Below are positions 7,540-15,021 of a stretch of DNA of 16,447 nt, in pieces; within the stretch, counting starts at the first letter, position 1, and each line of letters opens with the position of its first letter. The stretch spans positions 1-16,447 of the forward strand of contig CAYVVD010000036.1 of NCBI GenBank assembly GCA_964454975.1, read 5' to 3'. Below the pieces are notes generated by a model that made no database searches, was not told where the DNA came from, and saw only the letters and a program-made list of their open reading frames with translations. The position numbers were made by a program, and so were the translations under genes. The DNA comes from CAYVVD01 sp964454975 (lineage in GTDB: Bacteria; Bacteroidota; Ignavibacteria; Kapaibacteriales; UBA2268).

Positions 7540-10044
7540 TTATGCTGTTTTCCATTGATTGATTTGGCCTGAATATTTTTTAGCGAGTAGTACAGCATTT
7601 TCATAAACTGAACTCTCGCCATATACGAAGAATGCCCCCTTTTCTTTAGCAGGAATCATCAGTACAGAATCACCATCTTCAAAATTAATTTTAACACCTT
7701 CGACTAATTCCCTGTTGATTCCCTCAGAGTGAGCCATTGCTTTTCTCATTACAGTACCCTTCGACTTCCAGGGGCAATCAATTTCAAGGACATGCTGATA
7801 TCTTGTTGGAAGCATAGCATCAAGCTGTGAAATCTGCCATTTAGTCCTTGCAAGCATTTCGAGGATTTTTCCCACAGTGTACATACCATCAGAAGCAAAC
7901 AGGAAATCCCTAAAAATATAACCTCCATAAATCCCGCCAACAAAATGAACCTTTTCATCCCTTGTAACTTCCATCATCGCAGAATGATTGTTCTTTATTT
8001 TAATCACTTCAATGTTGTATTCTTTGGCAATTTCTTCTATTTCGTTTGTTGCGGTAATTGGAACTGCTATTTTGTAAGGTTCACGTTCCCTGTTAGTCTC
8101 AAGATATAACTTGGTTATAATTGACAGCATCCTGTTAGCAGAATACCACTCACCTCGTTCGTCAATTACAGAGATTTTTTCAGCGCCTGCTTCCAGCCTG
8201 AATCCAAGTTCGTACCCCAAAGCTTTCATTATTTTACCTGTCTGGTCACTCGTCGAGTTTTTATGTGATGGTTCAGGATGAAATCTGCTTGCATCAACAA
8301 AATCATTTAAAGATAATGCTTCTACTCCAATCTTTCCTAGTATTGACGGGAAAATTGTTGCAGCAAAACCAAAAGAGTAATCCATTAACAGTTTGAATTT
8401 TCTGTCTGCGATTACACCTGCGTCAAGCGACTCAAGGTACCTGTTAATGTAAACTTCGTTTGCTCTCTCAGGATATCGTATAGTTCCTACTTCATCGTAG
8501 TGAACACGCTTAATATCTTCTCCAAAAAAATATCTCTCAATCTTTTTTGTGCTAGAAATTGAAATGTCTCTTCCTTCTTTGTTGAAAAGAATAATGTCAG
8601 AATATCCCTCAACTCTTGGAGAACGTCTGACATGAAAACCTGCTGTGTATCTTCCTGTGAGAAGTTCCTGCCTGGTTTGAGGAATTGAAGTCGTCTGAAG
8701 GTCATTTACGTCAACCCCGACAGAAGTCAATCCTGCACTGATTGCGCGTTTCATAATCCTGGAAATCCTGTCAGGATCACGGCTTGCAAGAATCTGAGTC
8801 TTTTTACCGAGCATCATTCCAAATGCCATTCCCAGCTTTGCCCCGAATTCAGGATTGATATCAATGTTAGAGATACCGGAAATCCTTGCGTCAGTGAATA
8901 GCTCCTTAAGCCATTTCTCTTCCTGAACAAGGGAGAATGATAAGGTTGCACCGGCTTCAACTTGTTTATTTGGCCAAAGTTTTATATTCGAATTTAATCT
9001 CGCGCCCTCACCTATAATACATCCTTCTGAGACAAATACATTTTCTGCAATAGTGGCAGAGCCATCAATTTTGCAATTATTGCAAATTACATCAGCTGTC
9101 ATCTCTGCAAAATCTCCAATTTCAGTATCATGCCAGAGTGTTGTGCCGGAGATTTTTGCACCGGCTCCAATTATTACATTGTCTCCAATTATGCTGTCAA
9201 CGATGCTCGCATGAGCTCCGATTCTGACATTGTTTCCAAGAATTACATCACCGCTAAATGTTACAGATGAATGAATATCACAGTTCTCACCTGTAAATAT
9301 TTTGTCCTTTTTTATACCTTTCACCTCAATGTTTACACGGCCTTTCAATGAGTCCCTCTCTCCTTCCTGGTATTCATTCAAGTTGCCAACATCGCGCCAG
9401 TAACCTTCGGATACAAATCCGTAGAGAGGCAAGTTTTTCTGAAGCATTAATGGGAATAAATCCTTACTAAAATCAAATTCTTCCTGGTATGGAATTAAAT
9501 CCAATATCTCGGGTTCAAAAATATAAATGCCAGTGTTAATTGTATCGGAAAAAACCTGCCCCCACGAAGGTTTTTCAAGAAAACGGGTAATTTTCCCTTC
9601 ATCATCTGTAATTACAATACCATACTGCAGAGGTGCACTTACACGAGTAAGCAGGATTGTCGCCTGGGCGCCCTTTTCTTTGTGGAATTCAAGTGCTTTG
9701 CTGATGTCAAAATCTGTAAGAACATCGCCGCTTATAATTATAAATCTTTCGGTCAGGTACTCGTAAGCGTTTTTAACCGCACCGGCTGTACCATAATCTG
9801 CCTGGGCAATGACATAATTCATTTTTATACCGAAGTTTTCGCCATTCTCAAAATAATTTGTAATTTTTTCAGGCTGAAAATAAAGAATAGAAAGTATGTC
9901 TTTAATATCGTACTTCTTCAATAAATTAACAATGTGTTCCATCATCGGTGTGTTCGATATTGGAACCATCGGTTTGGGAATTGCCATTGTTAGCGGTCTT
10001 AGCCTTGTGCCAAATCCACCGGCCATAATCACGGCTCTATTCAT
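7540..10044 (-). CDS. NDP-sugar pyrophosphorylase / beta-helix / degenerate phosphomannomutase fusion
   Basis: The 834-residue protein is annotated in relatives as mannose-1-phosphate guanylyltransferase/phosphomannomutase. The N-terminal nucleotidyltransferase (about 1-235) has the signature MAGGFGTRLRPLT, KPMVPI, QADYGTAGAV, SGDVL and FLEKP, so it should make an NDP-hexose. Residues about 250-365 form hexapeptide repeats of a left-handed beta helix (GDVILGNNVRIGAHA, GDNVIIGAGA). Residues about 380-834 follow the phosphohexomutase fold, but the catalytic loops are replaced. The phosphoserine loop reads FHVRRSPR (470-477), the metal loop reads LEAGAEK where DGDADR is expected (617-623), the sugar loop reads GGIYGGY (703-709), and the phosphate loop reads MIPAKEKG (796-803). 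The mutase part is thus probably non-catalytic or regulatory. The start ATG at 10044 has AGAGG upstream. It heads the - strand block with ptsN. Confidence 0.9.
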   Translation of the reverse strand: MNRAVIMAGGFGTRLRPLTMAIPKPMVPISNTPMMEHIVNLLKKYDIKDILSILYFQPEKITNYFENGENFGIKMNYVIAQADYGTAGAVKNAYEYLTERFIIISGDVLTDFDISKALEFHKEKGAQATILLTRVSAPLQYGIVITDDEGKITRFLEKPSWGQVFSDTINTGIYIFEPEILDLIPYQEEFDFSKDLFPLMLQKNLPLYGFVSEGYWRDVGNLNEYQEGERDSLKGRVNIEVKGIKKDKIFTGENCDIHSSVTFSGDVILGNNVRIGAHASIVDSIIGDNVIIGAGAKISGTTLWHDTEIGDFAEMTADVICNNCKIDGSATIAENVFVSEGCIIGEGARLNSNIKLWPNKQVEAGATLSFSLVQEEKWLKELFTDARISGISNIDINPEFGAKLGMAFGMMLGKKTQILASRDPDRISRIMKRAISAGLTSVGVDVNDLQTTSIPQTRQELLTGRYTAGFHVRRSPRVEGYSDIILFNKEGRDISISSTKKIERYFFGEDIKRVHYDEVGTIRYPERANEVYINRYLESLDAGVIADRKFKLLMDYSFGFAATIFPSILGKIGVEALSLNDFVDASRFHPEPSHKNSTSDQTGKIMKALGYELGFRLEAGAEKISVIDERGEWYSANRMLSIITKLYLETNREREPYKIAVPITATNEIEEIAKEYNIEVIKIKNNHSAMMEVTRDEKVHFVGGIYGGYIFRDFLFASDGMYTVGKILEMLARTKWQISQLDAMLPTRYQHVLEIDCPWKSKGTVMRKAMAHSEGINRELVEGVKINFEDGDSVLMIPAKEKGAFFVYGESSVYENAVLLAKKYSGQINQWKTA

Positions 10045-10183
10045 TTAAGCCTCTATCATATTTTTGAATAGAATAGAACAGGCAATTTATTGATTTTAGC
10101 ATAAGCTTTCAAAAAATTTTAAATACTTGGCCCAAATTCTTATTTTAGACAGATTATAAAGGATTTGGCAGGTGTTTTATTAA

Positions 10184-10204
10184 ATGAATTGCTAATCAAT
10201 TCAT
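10184..10204. repeat. Operator-like perfect inverted repeat
   Basis: ATGAATTG and CAATTCAT form perfect 8-bp arms around a 5-base centre (CTAAT). There is no T run after it, so it is not a terminator. It overlaps the candidate -35 of the + strand pair, the usual place for a repressor or activator site. AT-rich DNA makes short palindromes common, so the role is inferred. Confidence 0.45.
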
Positions 10205-10216
10205 ACACAATATATT
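10189..10216 (+). promoter_or_regulatory. Candidate promoter for the dehydrogenase-acylase pair
   Basis: TTGCTA (10189-10194) and TATATT (10211-10216) are separated by 16 bases, close to a sigma-70-type promoter. The leader to the TTG start at 10263 would be about 40 bases. The match is imperfect in AT-rich DNA. Confidence 0.3.
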
Positions 10217-10262
10217 TACTCATTTTACACGACATATTTTGTCAATTAACGGAATTAACTAA

Positions 10263-11246
10263 TTGAAAGTATTGATTACAGGAGCTACAGGATTTATCGG
10301 AAGTCATGTAGCAGAAGTATTTGAAAATAAAGGATTTGACATTGTTTGTACTGTTCGCAAAACAAGTAATCTCAGATGGCTAAAGGACAAACCTTACAAT
10401 CTGCTATATGCTTCGCTTTCTGACAAGAGCAGTTTAGTGGAAGCAGTTTCTGACGTAGATTATATTGTGCATGTGGCAGGATTAACTGCTGCAAGGAACT
10501 ATGAAGAGTTTTTACGTGGCAACAGGGACGGAACAATCAACCTTGCAGAAGCAGTAATTGAATCCGGAACTACTCTCAAACGCTTCGTTCATATAAGCAG
10601 CCAGACAGTAAGCGGTCCTTCCACTTCGCTTGAGCTGCCTGTTACTGAAGATACACCCTGCATACCAATCACATCGTATGGAAAAAGCAAGTTCGAAGCT
10701 GAAAAAGCCATTTTAAGCTACAGGGAACATTTTCCTGTTACAATAATTAGGCCGCCGGCAGTCTTTGGGCCAAGAGATACGGCTATCTTTGATGTATTCA
10801 AAACAATTAAAACGGGACTAGCTCCATTAATCGGATTCACTCCAAAATACGTAAGTCTTATTCATATTAATGATTTAGCGCGTGGTATCTTAGATGCTGC
10901 TATTGCTGAGAATACTGCTAATGAGACCTACTTCATCTCATCTGAAGAATTTTACACCTGGGAGCAGGTTAATAAATTAATTGCCAATGCATTTGGCAAA
11001 AAGCCAATTTTAATAAAACTACCACACTTACTGGTGCTTTCATTAGCATGGTTATCAGAACTTATCGGGAGGTTTTCAAAGCACCCACCGGTATTTAATT
11101 ATGAAAAAGGGATAGATTTTATACAGAGTTATTGGACATGCTCAACCGAGAAAGCAAAAAGGGATTTTGGATACAGGCAGCAAGTTTCAATTGAGGAAGC
11201 TGTTGCAATCACCGTTGAATGGTACAAATCTCAGAAGTGGCTTTAA
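10263..11246 (+). CDS. NAD(P)-dependent epimerase/dehydratase-type short-chain dehydrogenase
   Basis: The 327-residue extended SDR is a cytoplasmic NAD(P)-dependent oxidoreductase/epimerase. It has an N-terminal Rossmann nucleotide loop TGATGFIGSH (residues 6-15), a catalytic Ser region HISSQTVSG (110-118) and the YxxxK pair YGKSK (Tyr139, Lys143). The motif RPPAVFGPRD follows, which in this family shapes the substrate and nicotinamide pocket. The spacing resembles dihydroflavonol reductase, 3-beta-hydroxysteroid dehydrogenase-like and nucleoside-sugar epimerase members. The substrate cannot be assigned. The start is TTG: the Rossmann strand begins at once, so no later start is possible, and an upstream ATG is not in frame. 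Only 3 bases separate the stop from the next start, so it is cotranscribed with the acylase-family gene. Confidence 0.88.
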   Translation: MKVLITGATGFIGSHVAEVFENKGFDIVCTVRKTSNLRWLKDKPYNLLYASLSDKSSLVEAVSDVDYIVHVAGLTAARNYEEFLRGNRDGTINLAEAVIESGTTLKRFVHISSQTVSGPSTSLELPVTEDTPCIPITSYGKSKFEAEKAILSYREHFPVTIIRPPAVFGPRDTAIFDVFKTIKTGLAPLIGFTPKYVSLIHINDLARGILDAAIAENTANETYFISSEEFYTWEQVNKLIANAFGKKPILIKLPHLLVLSLAWLSELIGRFSKHPPVFNYEKGIDFIQSYWTCSTEKAKRDFGYRQQVSIEEAVAITVEWYKSQKWL

Positions 11247-11249
11247 TCA

Positions 11250-13622
11250 ATGAAAATTTTAAGCAAAATAAGAGCTTTTCTTGTTAGCGGCCTTATAATA
11301 TTAGCTGCATTTTCTTTGTTCGTTTCTTACGTTTATAACCTATCATCAGGCGAATTAAATTCATTAGAAATCAACGGTTTGACAGATTCAGTTGAAATCA
11401 TGTTTAACGATCATTACATTCCGAAAGTTTTATCTGCTAATGAAGATGACCTTTTTGTAGCCCTTGGTTATATGCACGCAAAAGACAGGCTTTGGCAAAT
11501 GGACTTATTACGGCGCAAATCGCAGGGGAGGTTATCTGAAATTCTGGGCAAGAGCAGTTTTAACGAAGACTACTTAATCAGACATTTCCAGTTAGAGGAG
11601 ATTGCTGAAGAGATTTATAGTAATATAAGCCCTAAATCCAGACGGATACTCCAGAATTATTCACGTGGAGTCAATTCATTCATAAATTCATCTAAGAAAG
11701 CACCGGCGCTTGAGTTCGGATACCTTGACTATTATCCTGAATTGTGGAAGCCTGTGCATTCAATCCTTTTGTGGCGTTTCATCGCACTAAACAGAAGCAA
11801 AGGATTTAAATATGATTTGTTTTACGGAGCTCTTGCAGACAGAATTGGCAGGGAGAGATTTAATTACTTGGTTAGCCTTATTATTGATGATTCATCAACG
11901 AACTCTCCTGTTACTGATACAATGGAATTTCCTGCGGGTATTGGTATGGCGCCTATTAAATTCGATGAAGGATTTGCCTGCAATGTATGGGCGGCCTTAA
12001 GAAACAAACTTGATATAAACTCGGGTTCTGTGTTATGCAATGATTTTCACTCTACTGTCAGGCTACCTTCTCTGTTTTACCAGGTTCATCTGTTCTGCCC
12101 TGAATTTAATTTTATTGGCCTGACTATCCCGGGGATTCCACTCCCGTTAAGCGGTAGAAATGATTATGTGTCCTGGGGGTTCTCATTGAATTTTACAGAC
12201 GATTTTGATTATTTCATTGAGGAACTTATAGATGAGGATTACTATATTAAAGATGGTAAAAAGGTGAGAATGACTTTCAGGAAGGACACTATATCAATAA
12301 AGGAAGAAGAAGATAAAGTTTTTTACATCCGCCAGACAGAAATTTCAAGCCTCTTAAGCGACGCTTATAAAAAATCAGACAGTTCAAATTATTTCTATGC
12401 GGGATTTGACTTTTCTTACAACTGGATTGGCAACATAGCCGGGGATGAATTTTTAGCCCTTTATAATTGCCTGTATTCAAGAAGCATCTCTGAGTTCAAC
12501 AACGTATTCGATAATTGGGTATCTCCGGCTGCTGATTTTATCGCGACAGACATTAGCGGCAAGATCATTTCTACAACAGCCGGTAAAACTTACCAAAAGA
12601 CAAAGGGTTATTCTTACCTGCCAAATCCCGGATGGCAGAATGAATTTCATTGGAACAAAGCTGTTGACATTCAACAATCAGTGGATACTTCTGAAAAAAC
12701 TTTCTCTTTAGCTGCCAATGAAAGAAAATTTTATGATGATGGCATCAATGGATACTGGCTTAAAGATTCAAGGGCCAAAAGAATTTCAACACTACTTGAT
12801 GAAGCGAATACATACAAATCCCGGGATGCTAAATATATGCAATTTGATGTACTGTCAACCTACTCAGGCGAATTTCTTGAAATTGTACTACCTGTTTTGA
12901 ACTCACTTAAAAACCAATTAGATAAGCGTGAAAAAAAATCACTTGAGCTATTAAACAAGTGGGATGGTATTTACAGCACCGAAGTTTCTCCGGCTGCTAT
13001 ATTCGAAATTTTCAGAGAATTCATGCTGTCAGAAATGATTAAAGACGAAATAGGAGACAGCCTTTATGCAGAATTGTCCAAACTTGACGATGTACCCGGG
13101 AAGCTGTTGCTAAACCTTATAATCGAGAAAAACAACTCCTTTATCGACAACATTAATACAGAAGAAATCGAAACATTTAATTACCTGGTGCTGAAAAGTT
13201 TTAAGGACGCAAATCAATATCTCTCGGGCATTAGCGGTACTGATGAACCGAGTTCATGGGACCTGGGAATGATGAACAGGCTCTATATCCGGCACGAACT
13301 AAGCAGGGAAATGCTTCTCGGCCCTACGCTCAATTTTGGCCCTTTCAATGTAAAGGGCTCGCGGCATACAATTAACTTTGCATCATACATTCATGAAAAT
13401 AATGAAATTGTTGAGTACACAAGCGCAAGGATAATTTCTGACATGAGGGATTCTATTGTGTATTCAATTATACCGGGAGGAGCTTCCGGGGATCCGGTTA
13501 GCAACCACTTTACTGACCAGGTGCAGCTATGGCTGAACGGCGGCTATATCAAAATGAATATCAACCCGAAGAATAACACAGATTACGAAAGAAGTATCAC
13601 GCTAATTCCTTCAGGCCGATAA
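11250..13622 (+). CDS. Penicillin-acylase-family Ntn hydrolase with Cys at the nucleophile position
   Basis: The 790-residue protein belongs to the penicillin amidase (S45) family: self-processed N-terminal-nucleophile hydrolases that cut amide bonds of acylated substrates outside the cytoplasm. Residues about 7-29 are a hydrophobic signal/anchor. Family marks in order are GYMHAKDRLWQMDLLRR (73-89), LIPGIPLPLSGRNDYVSWGF-like region (about 292-311, with TIPGIPLPLSGRN), ISGKI (435-439) and the C-terminal GGASGDPVSNHFTDQVQLW. The beta-chain start, normally GSNNW, reads ACNVW with Cys244. The usual DPH reads DFH. The oxyanion Asn in PxxN reads SPAAD (Asp429). The fold is therefore kept while key residues differ. 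The gene is coupled to the dehydrogenase upstream and overlaps pgeF tail to tail by 26 bp. The substrate is unknown; an acylated amine or amino acid is the family expectation. Confidence 0.88.
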   Translation: MKILSKIRAFLVSGLIILAAFSLFVSYVYNLSSGELNSLEINGLTDSVEIMFNDHYIPKVLSANEDDLFVALGYMHAKDRLWQMDLLRRKSQGRLSEILGKSSFNEDYLIRHFQLEEIAEEIYSNISPKSRRILQNYSRGVNSFINSSKKAPALEFGYLDYYPELWKPVHSILLWRFIALNRSKGFKYDLFYGALADRIGRERFNYLVSLIIDDSSTNSPVTDTMEFPAGIGMAPIKFDEGFACNVWAALRNKLDINSGSVLCNDFHSTVRLPSLFYQVHLFCPEFNFIGLTIPGIPLPLSGRNDYVSWGFSLNFTDDFDYFIEELIDEDYYIKDGKKVRMTFRKDTISIKEEEDKVFYIRQTEISSLLSDAYKKSDSSNYFYAGFDFSYNWIGNIAGDEFLALYNCLYSRSISEFNNVFDNWVSPAADFIATDISGKIISTTAGKTYQKTKGYSYLPNPGWQNEFHWNKAVDIQQSVDTSEKTFSLAANERKFYDDGINGYWLKDSRAKRISTLLDEANTYKSRDAKYMQFDVLSTYSGEFLEIVLPVLNSLKNQLDKREKKSLELLNKWDGIYSTEVSPAAIFEIFREFMLSEMIKDEIGDSLYAELSKLDDVPGKLLLNLIIEKNNSFIDNINTEEIETFNYLVLKSFKDANQYLSGISGTDEPSSWDLGMMNRLYIRHELSREMLLGPTLNFGPFNVKGSRHTINFASYIHENNEIVEYTSARIISDMRDSIVYSIIPGGASGDPVSNHFTDQVQLWLNGGYIKMNINPKNNTDYERSITLIPSGR

Positions 13623-14334
13623 AAGCTGCCATCCTGCCGGATTTTTCCTTGTCTCGCCTGTATGAATGATACTCCTTGAATAATATCGTACAGGCATCAG
13701 ATATCTCGATGTTTGATTCTGGGACACCCGCTTCCTTCAACTGGCTCGTAATCTTTCCGGTATTATCGAAATAAAACTTGCCGTCTCTGCCCCTTTGTGT
13801 AAAACCCGGGAAGTATGTTGCGAATTCCTCACCAACTTCATAGTTTGTTACTGATGCGCATGGAGAAAGATAAACAAGCAGGTTCTCCGGCTTTGTGCCG
13901 AAATTCTCGCTCATTGCCTTGATTCCCTTAGAGGCGATATTCAACTGTGTGCCTCTCCACCCTGAGTGGAATGCACCTATTGCTATATTTTCTATGTCAT
14001 AGCACAGAATTGCACAGCAATCAGCTATTGAAATACAGAGAATATCTCCCGTGCGGTTTGTAATCATACCGTCTGATTCGAATATATTGGATTCATCCGG
14101 GATAAGCTTAATCGTATCCGAATGTACCTGATTCTGGAAGTGGAGGCGCTCCAAATCAGTATCAAGGTTTCGGGCTAGCAATTCCCTGCTCTGCTCTACT
14201 GTGCTTTCATCAAACTCACCAGTAACGGAAATGCTGAAACCCCTGCCATTGTTCGCGCCAGGATTCTTAAGCGTAACGCCGGAGGTAATGTCCGCCGGGA
14301 ATATTGCAGGGTGTATTATTTCGAGGTTGTACAT
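13597..14334 (-). CDS. pgeF: YfiH/PgeF-type multicopper-like (laccase-domain) protein
   Basis: The 245-residue, cytoplasmic, zinc-binding family is known as YfiH, PgeF (peptidoglycan editing factor) or LACC1-like purine nucleoside phosphorylase/adenosine deaminase. The metal ligands fall at the positions known for E. coli YfiH: His71 in QVHS, Cys106 in IADC and His123 in AFHSGWRG. Further family marks are YLSPCASVTNYEVGEEF (155-171) and the C-terminal YHSYRRDKEKSGRMAAFIGL. It is full length. The ATG at 14334 has GAGGGG nine bases upstream. Its last 26 bases overlap the end of the acylase gene on the other strand, so the two mRNAs are antisense at their 3' ends. Earlier 'polyphenol oxidase' names for this family are doubtful. 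Whether the role here is nucleoside metabolism or peptidoglycan editing cannot be decided from sequence. Confidence 0.92.
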   Translation of the reverse strand: MYNLEIIHPAIFPADITSGVTLKNPGANNGRGFSISVTGEFDESTVEQSRELLARNLDTDLERLHFQNQVHSDTIKLIPDESNIFESDGMITNRTGDILCISIADCCAILCYDIENIAIGAFHSGWRGTQLNIASKGIKAMSENFGTKPENLLVYLSPCASVTNYEVGEEFATYFPGFTQRGRDGKFYFDNTGKITSQLKEAGVPESNIEISDACTILFKEYHSYRRDKEKSGRMAAFIGLKELA

Positions 14335-14460
14335 GATTAAATACCCCTCAAAGGTTTTAACTTTTCTATATTATTAAAATATCTGAAAAAAAGTGATATA
14401 ATAAAAAAGTAAACTAATAAATTCGTGAACAAACAAAATTATATCATTTGCAGAGGAAAC

Positions 14461-14482
14461 TTACACATCAAACCATGTGTAA
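14461..14482. repeat. Perfect inverted repeat upstream of pgeF
   Basis: TTACACAT (14461-14468) and ATGTGTAA (14475-14482) form 8-bp arms around a 6-base loop. No T run follows. It is about 130 bp before the pgeF start, in reverse orientation to it, and could be an operator or a remnant of a mobile repeat. Confidence 0.45.
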
Positions 14483-14629
14483 GAGAAGTCAGCAATGGCA
14501 AATGGGGTGTCAGAGGGGAAATGTGGAGCGAATTCTGGATAACGTTTGCGGCTATGCGAAGTTGGACGGTCGGCAGAACCGATTGTCACAATTTTTGATT
14601 TCTAAATAACTATTACATAGCCCATTTTA

Positions 14630-14651
14630 GGTGGAGGCTGGCTTGTCCACC
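14630..14651. repeat. Short hairpin downstream of the DUF1232 gene
   Basis: GGTGGA (14630-14635) pairs with TCCACC (14646-14651) around a 10-base loop. On the - strand it lies just after the DUF1232 stop (14695), but no T run follows, so it is at best a weak terminator. Confidence 0.35.
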
Positions 14652-14694
14652 CGGAACGGCATATTCGCTGTTTACGGATCGGAAAACAAGGTTA

Positions 14695-15021
14695 TTATTC
14701 TATTTCTTTTTTTTTATTATTAGATGGCTCAATTGATTTTTTAAAAGACAGCCATCCGGTTAATCCTGTAAAGATAGCTGTTATTATCCCTGCTGCATCA
14801 TCCATTTGTCCTATTACCGGAATGATATCTGGAAGTAAATCTAAGGGACTTATGATATAAACGAGAATTAAACCTGTAGTACAATACGCTGTAATTCCAA
14901 AAATCTTAAATAAAATAATTCTTAATTTACTTTGTGGTATTGATAATAGAATTATAAATAATGCAAATAATGTACCATTGATAATTAAAAATAACTTCGC
15001 AAATTCCCAAAATTGATACAT
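14695..15021 (-). CDS. Small DUF1232 (YkvA-type) membrane protein
   Basis: The 108-residue protein has hydrophobic segments at about residues 8-28, 33-56 and 72-90. The core reads YIISPLDLLPDIIPVIGQMDD, which is the DUF1232 signature (YxxsPiDliPDfipviGylDD). The function of DUF1232 proteins is unknown. The C-terminus is a short Lys/Glu-rich cytoplasmic-looking tail. The ATG at 15021 has AAGGTG eight bases upstream. Its neighbours on both sides are non-coding gaps, so it is probably a single-gene unit. It is more AT-rich than pgeF and comEC on either side, which may reflect recent acquisition or only its hydrophobic, Ile/Phe-rich content. Confidence 0.82.
   Translation of the reverse strand: MYQFWEFAKLFLIINGTLFALFIILLSIPQSKLRIILFKIFGITAYCTTGLILVYIISPLDLLPDIIPVIGQMDDAAGIITAIFTGLTGWLSFKKSIEPSNNKKKEIE

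Larger units (their letters stand above)
10045..10262. promoter_or_regulatory. Divergent intergenic region with promoters for both flanking operons
   Basis: Both flanking genes start outward from this 218-bp AT-rich gap, so it must carry promoters for both directions. On the - strand an AGAGG ribosome binding site lies just before the start at 10044. On the + strand the TTG start at 10263 has only a weak CGGA purine run. The palindrome at 10184-10204 and a candidate promoter at 10189-10216 are listed separately. Confidence 0.6.
14335..14694. other. Non-coding stretch between pgeF and the DUF1232 gene
   Basis: The part next to pgeF is AT-rich (14335-14450) and probably carries its promoter. 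It is followed by a GC-richer island of about 180 bp with two hairpins (14461-14482, 14630-14651) and an 11-base palindrome at 14582-14592. Only tiny reading frames are present. The island looks different in composition from both flanks and I cannot assign it. Confidence 0.5.

Noticed and set aside
7527..7622. N-terminal extension of the PtsN protein
   Set aside because: The 32 extra residues are encoded within the end of the upstream gene in another frame and have no EIIA character.
9527..9924. Two short + strand frames within the fusion enzyme gene
   Set aside because: They are antisense to conserved nucleotidyltransferase motifs, with no start signal.
14537..14575. Integron attC site
   Set aside because: GTTGGAC fits the R' consensus GTTRRRY, but no RYYYAAC partner with paired arms at the right distance is present, and there is no integrase gene.
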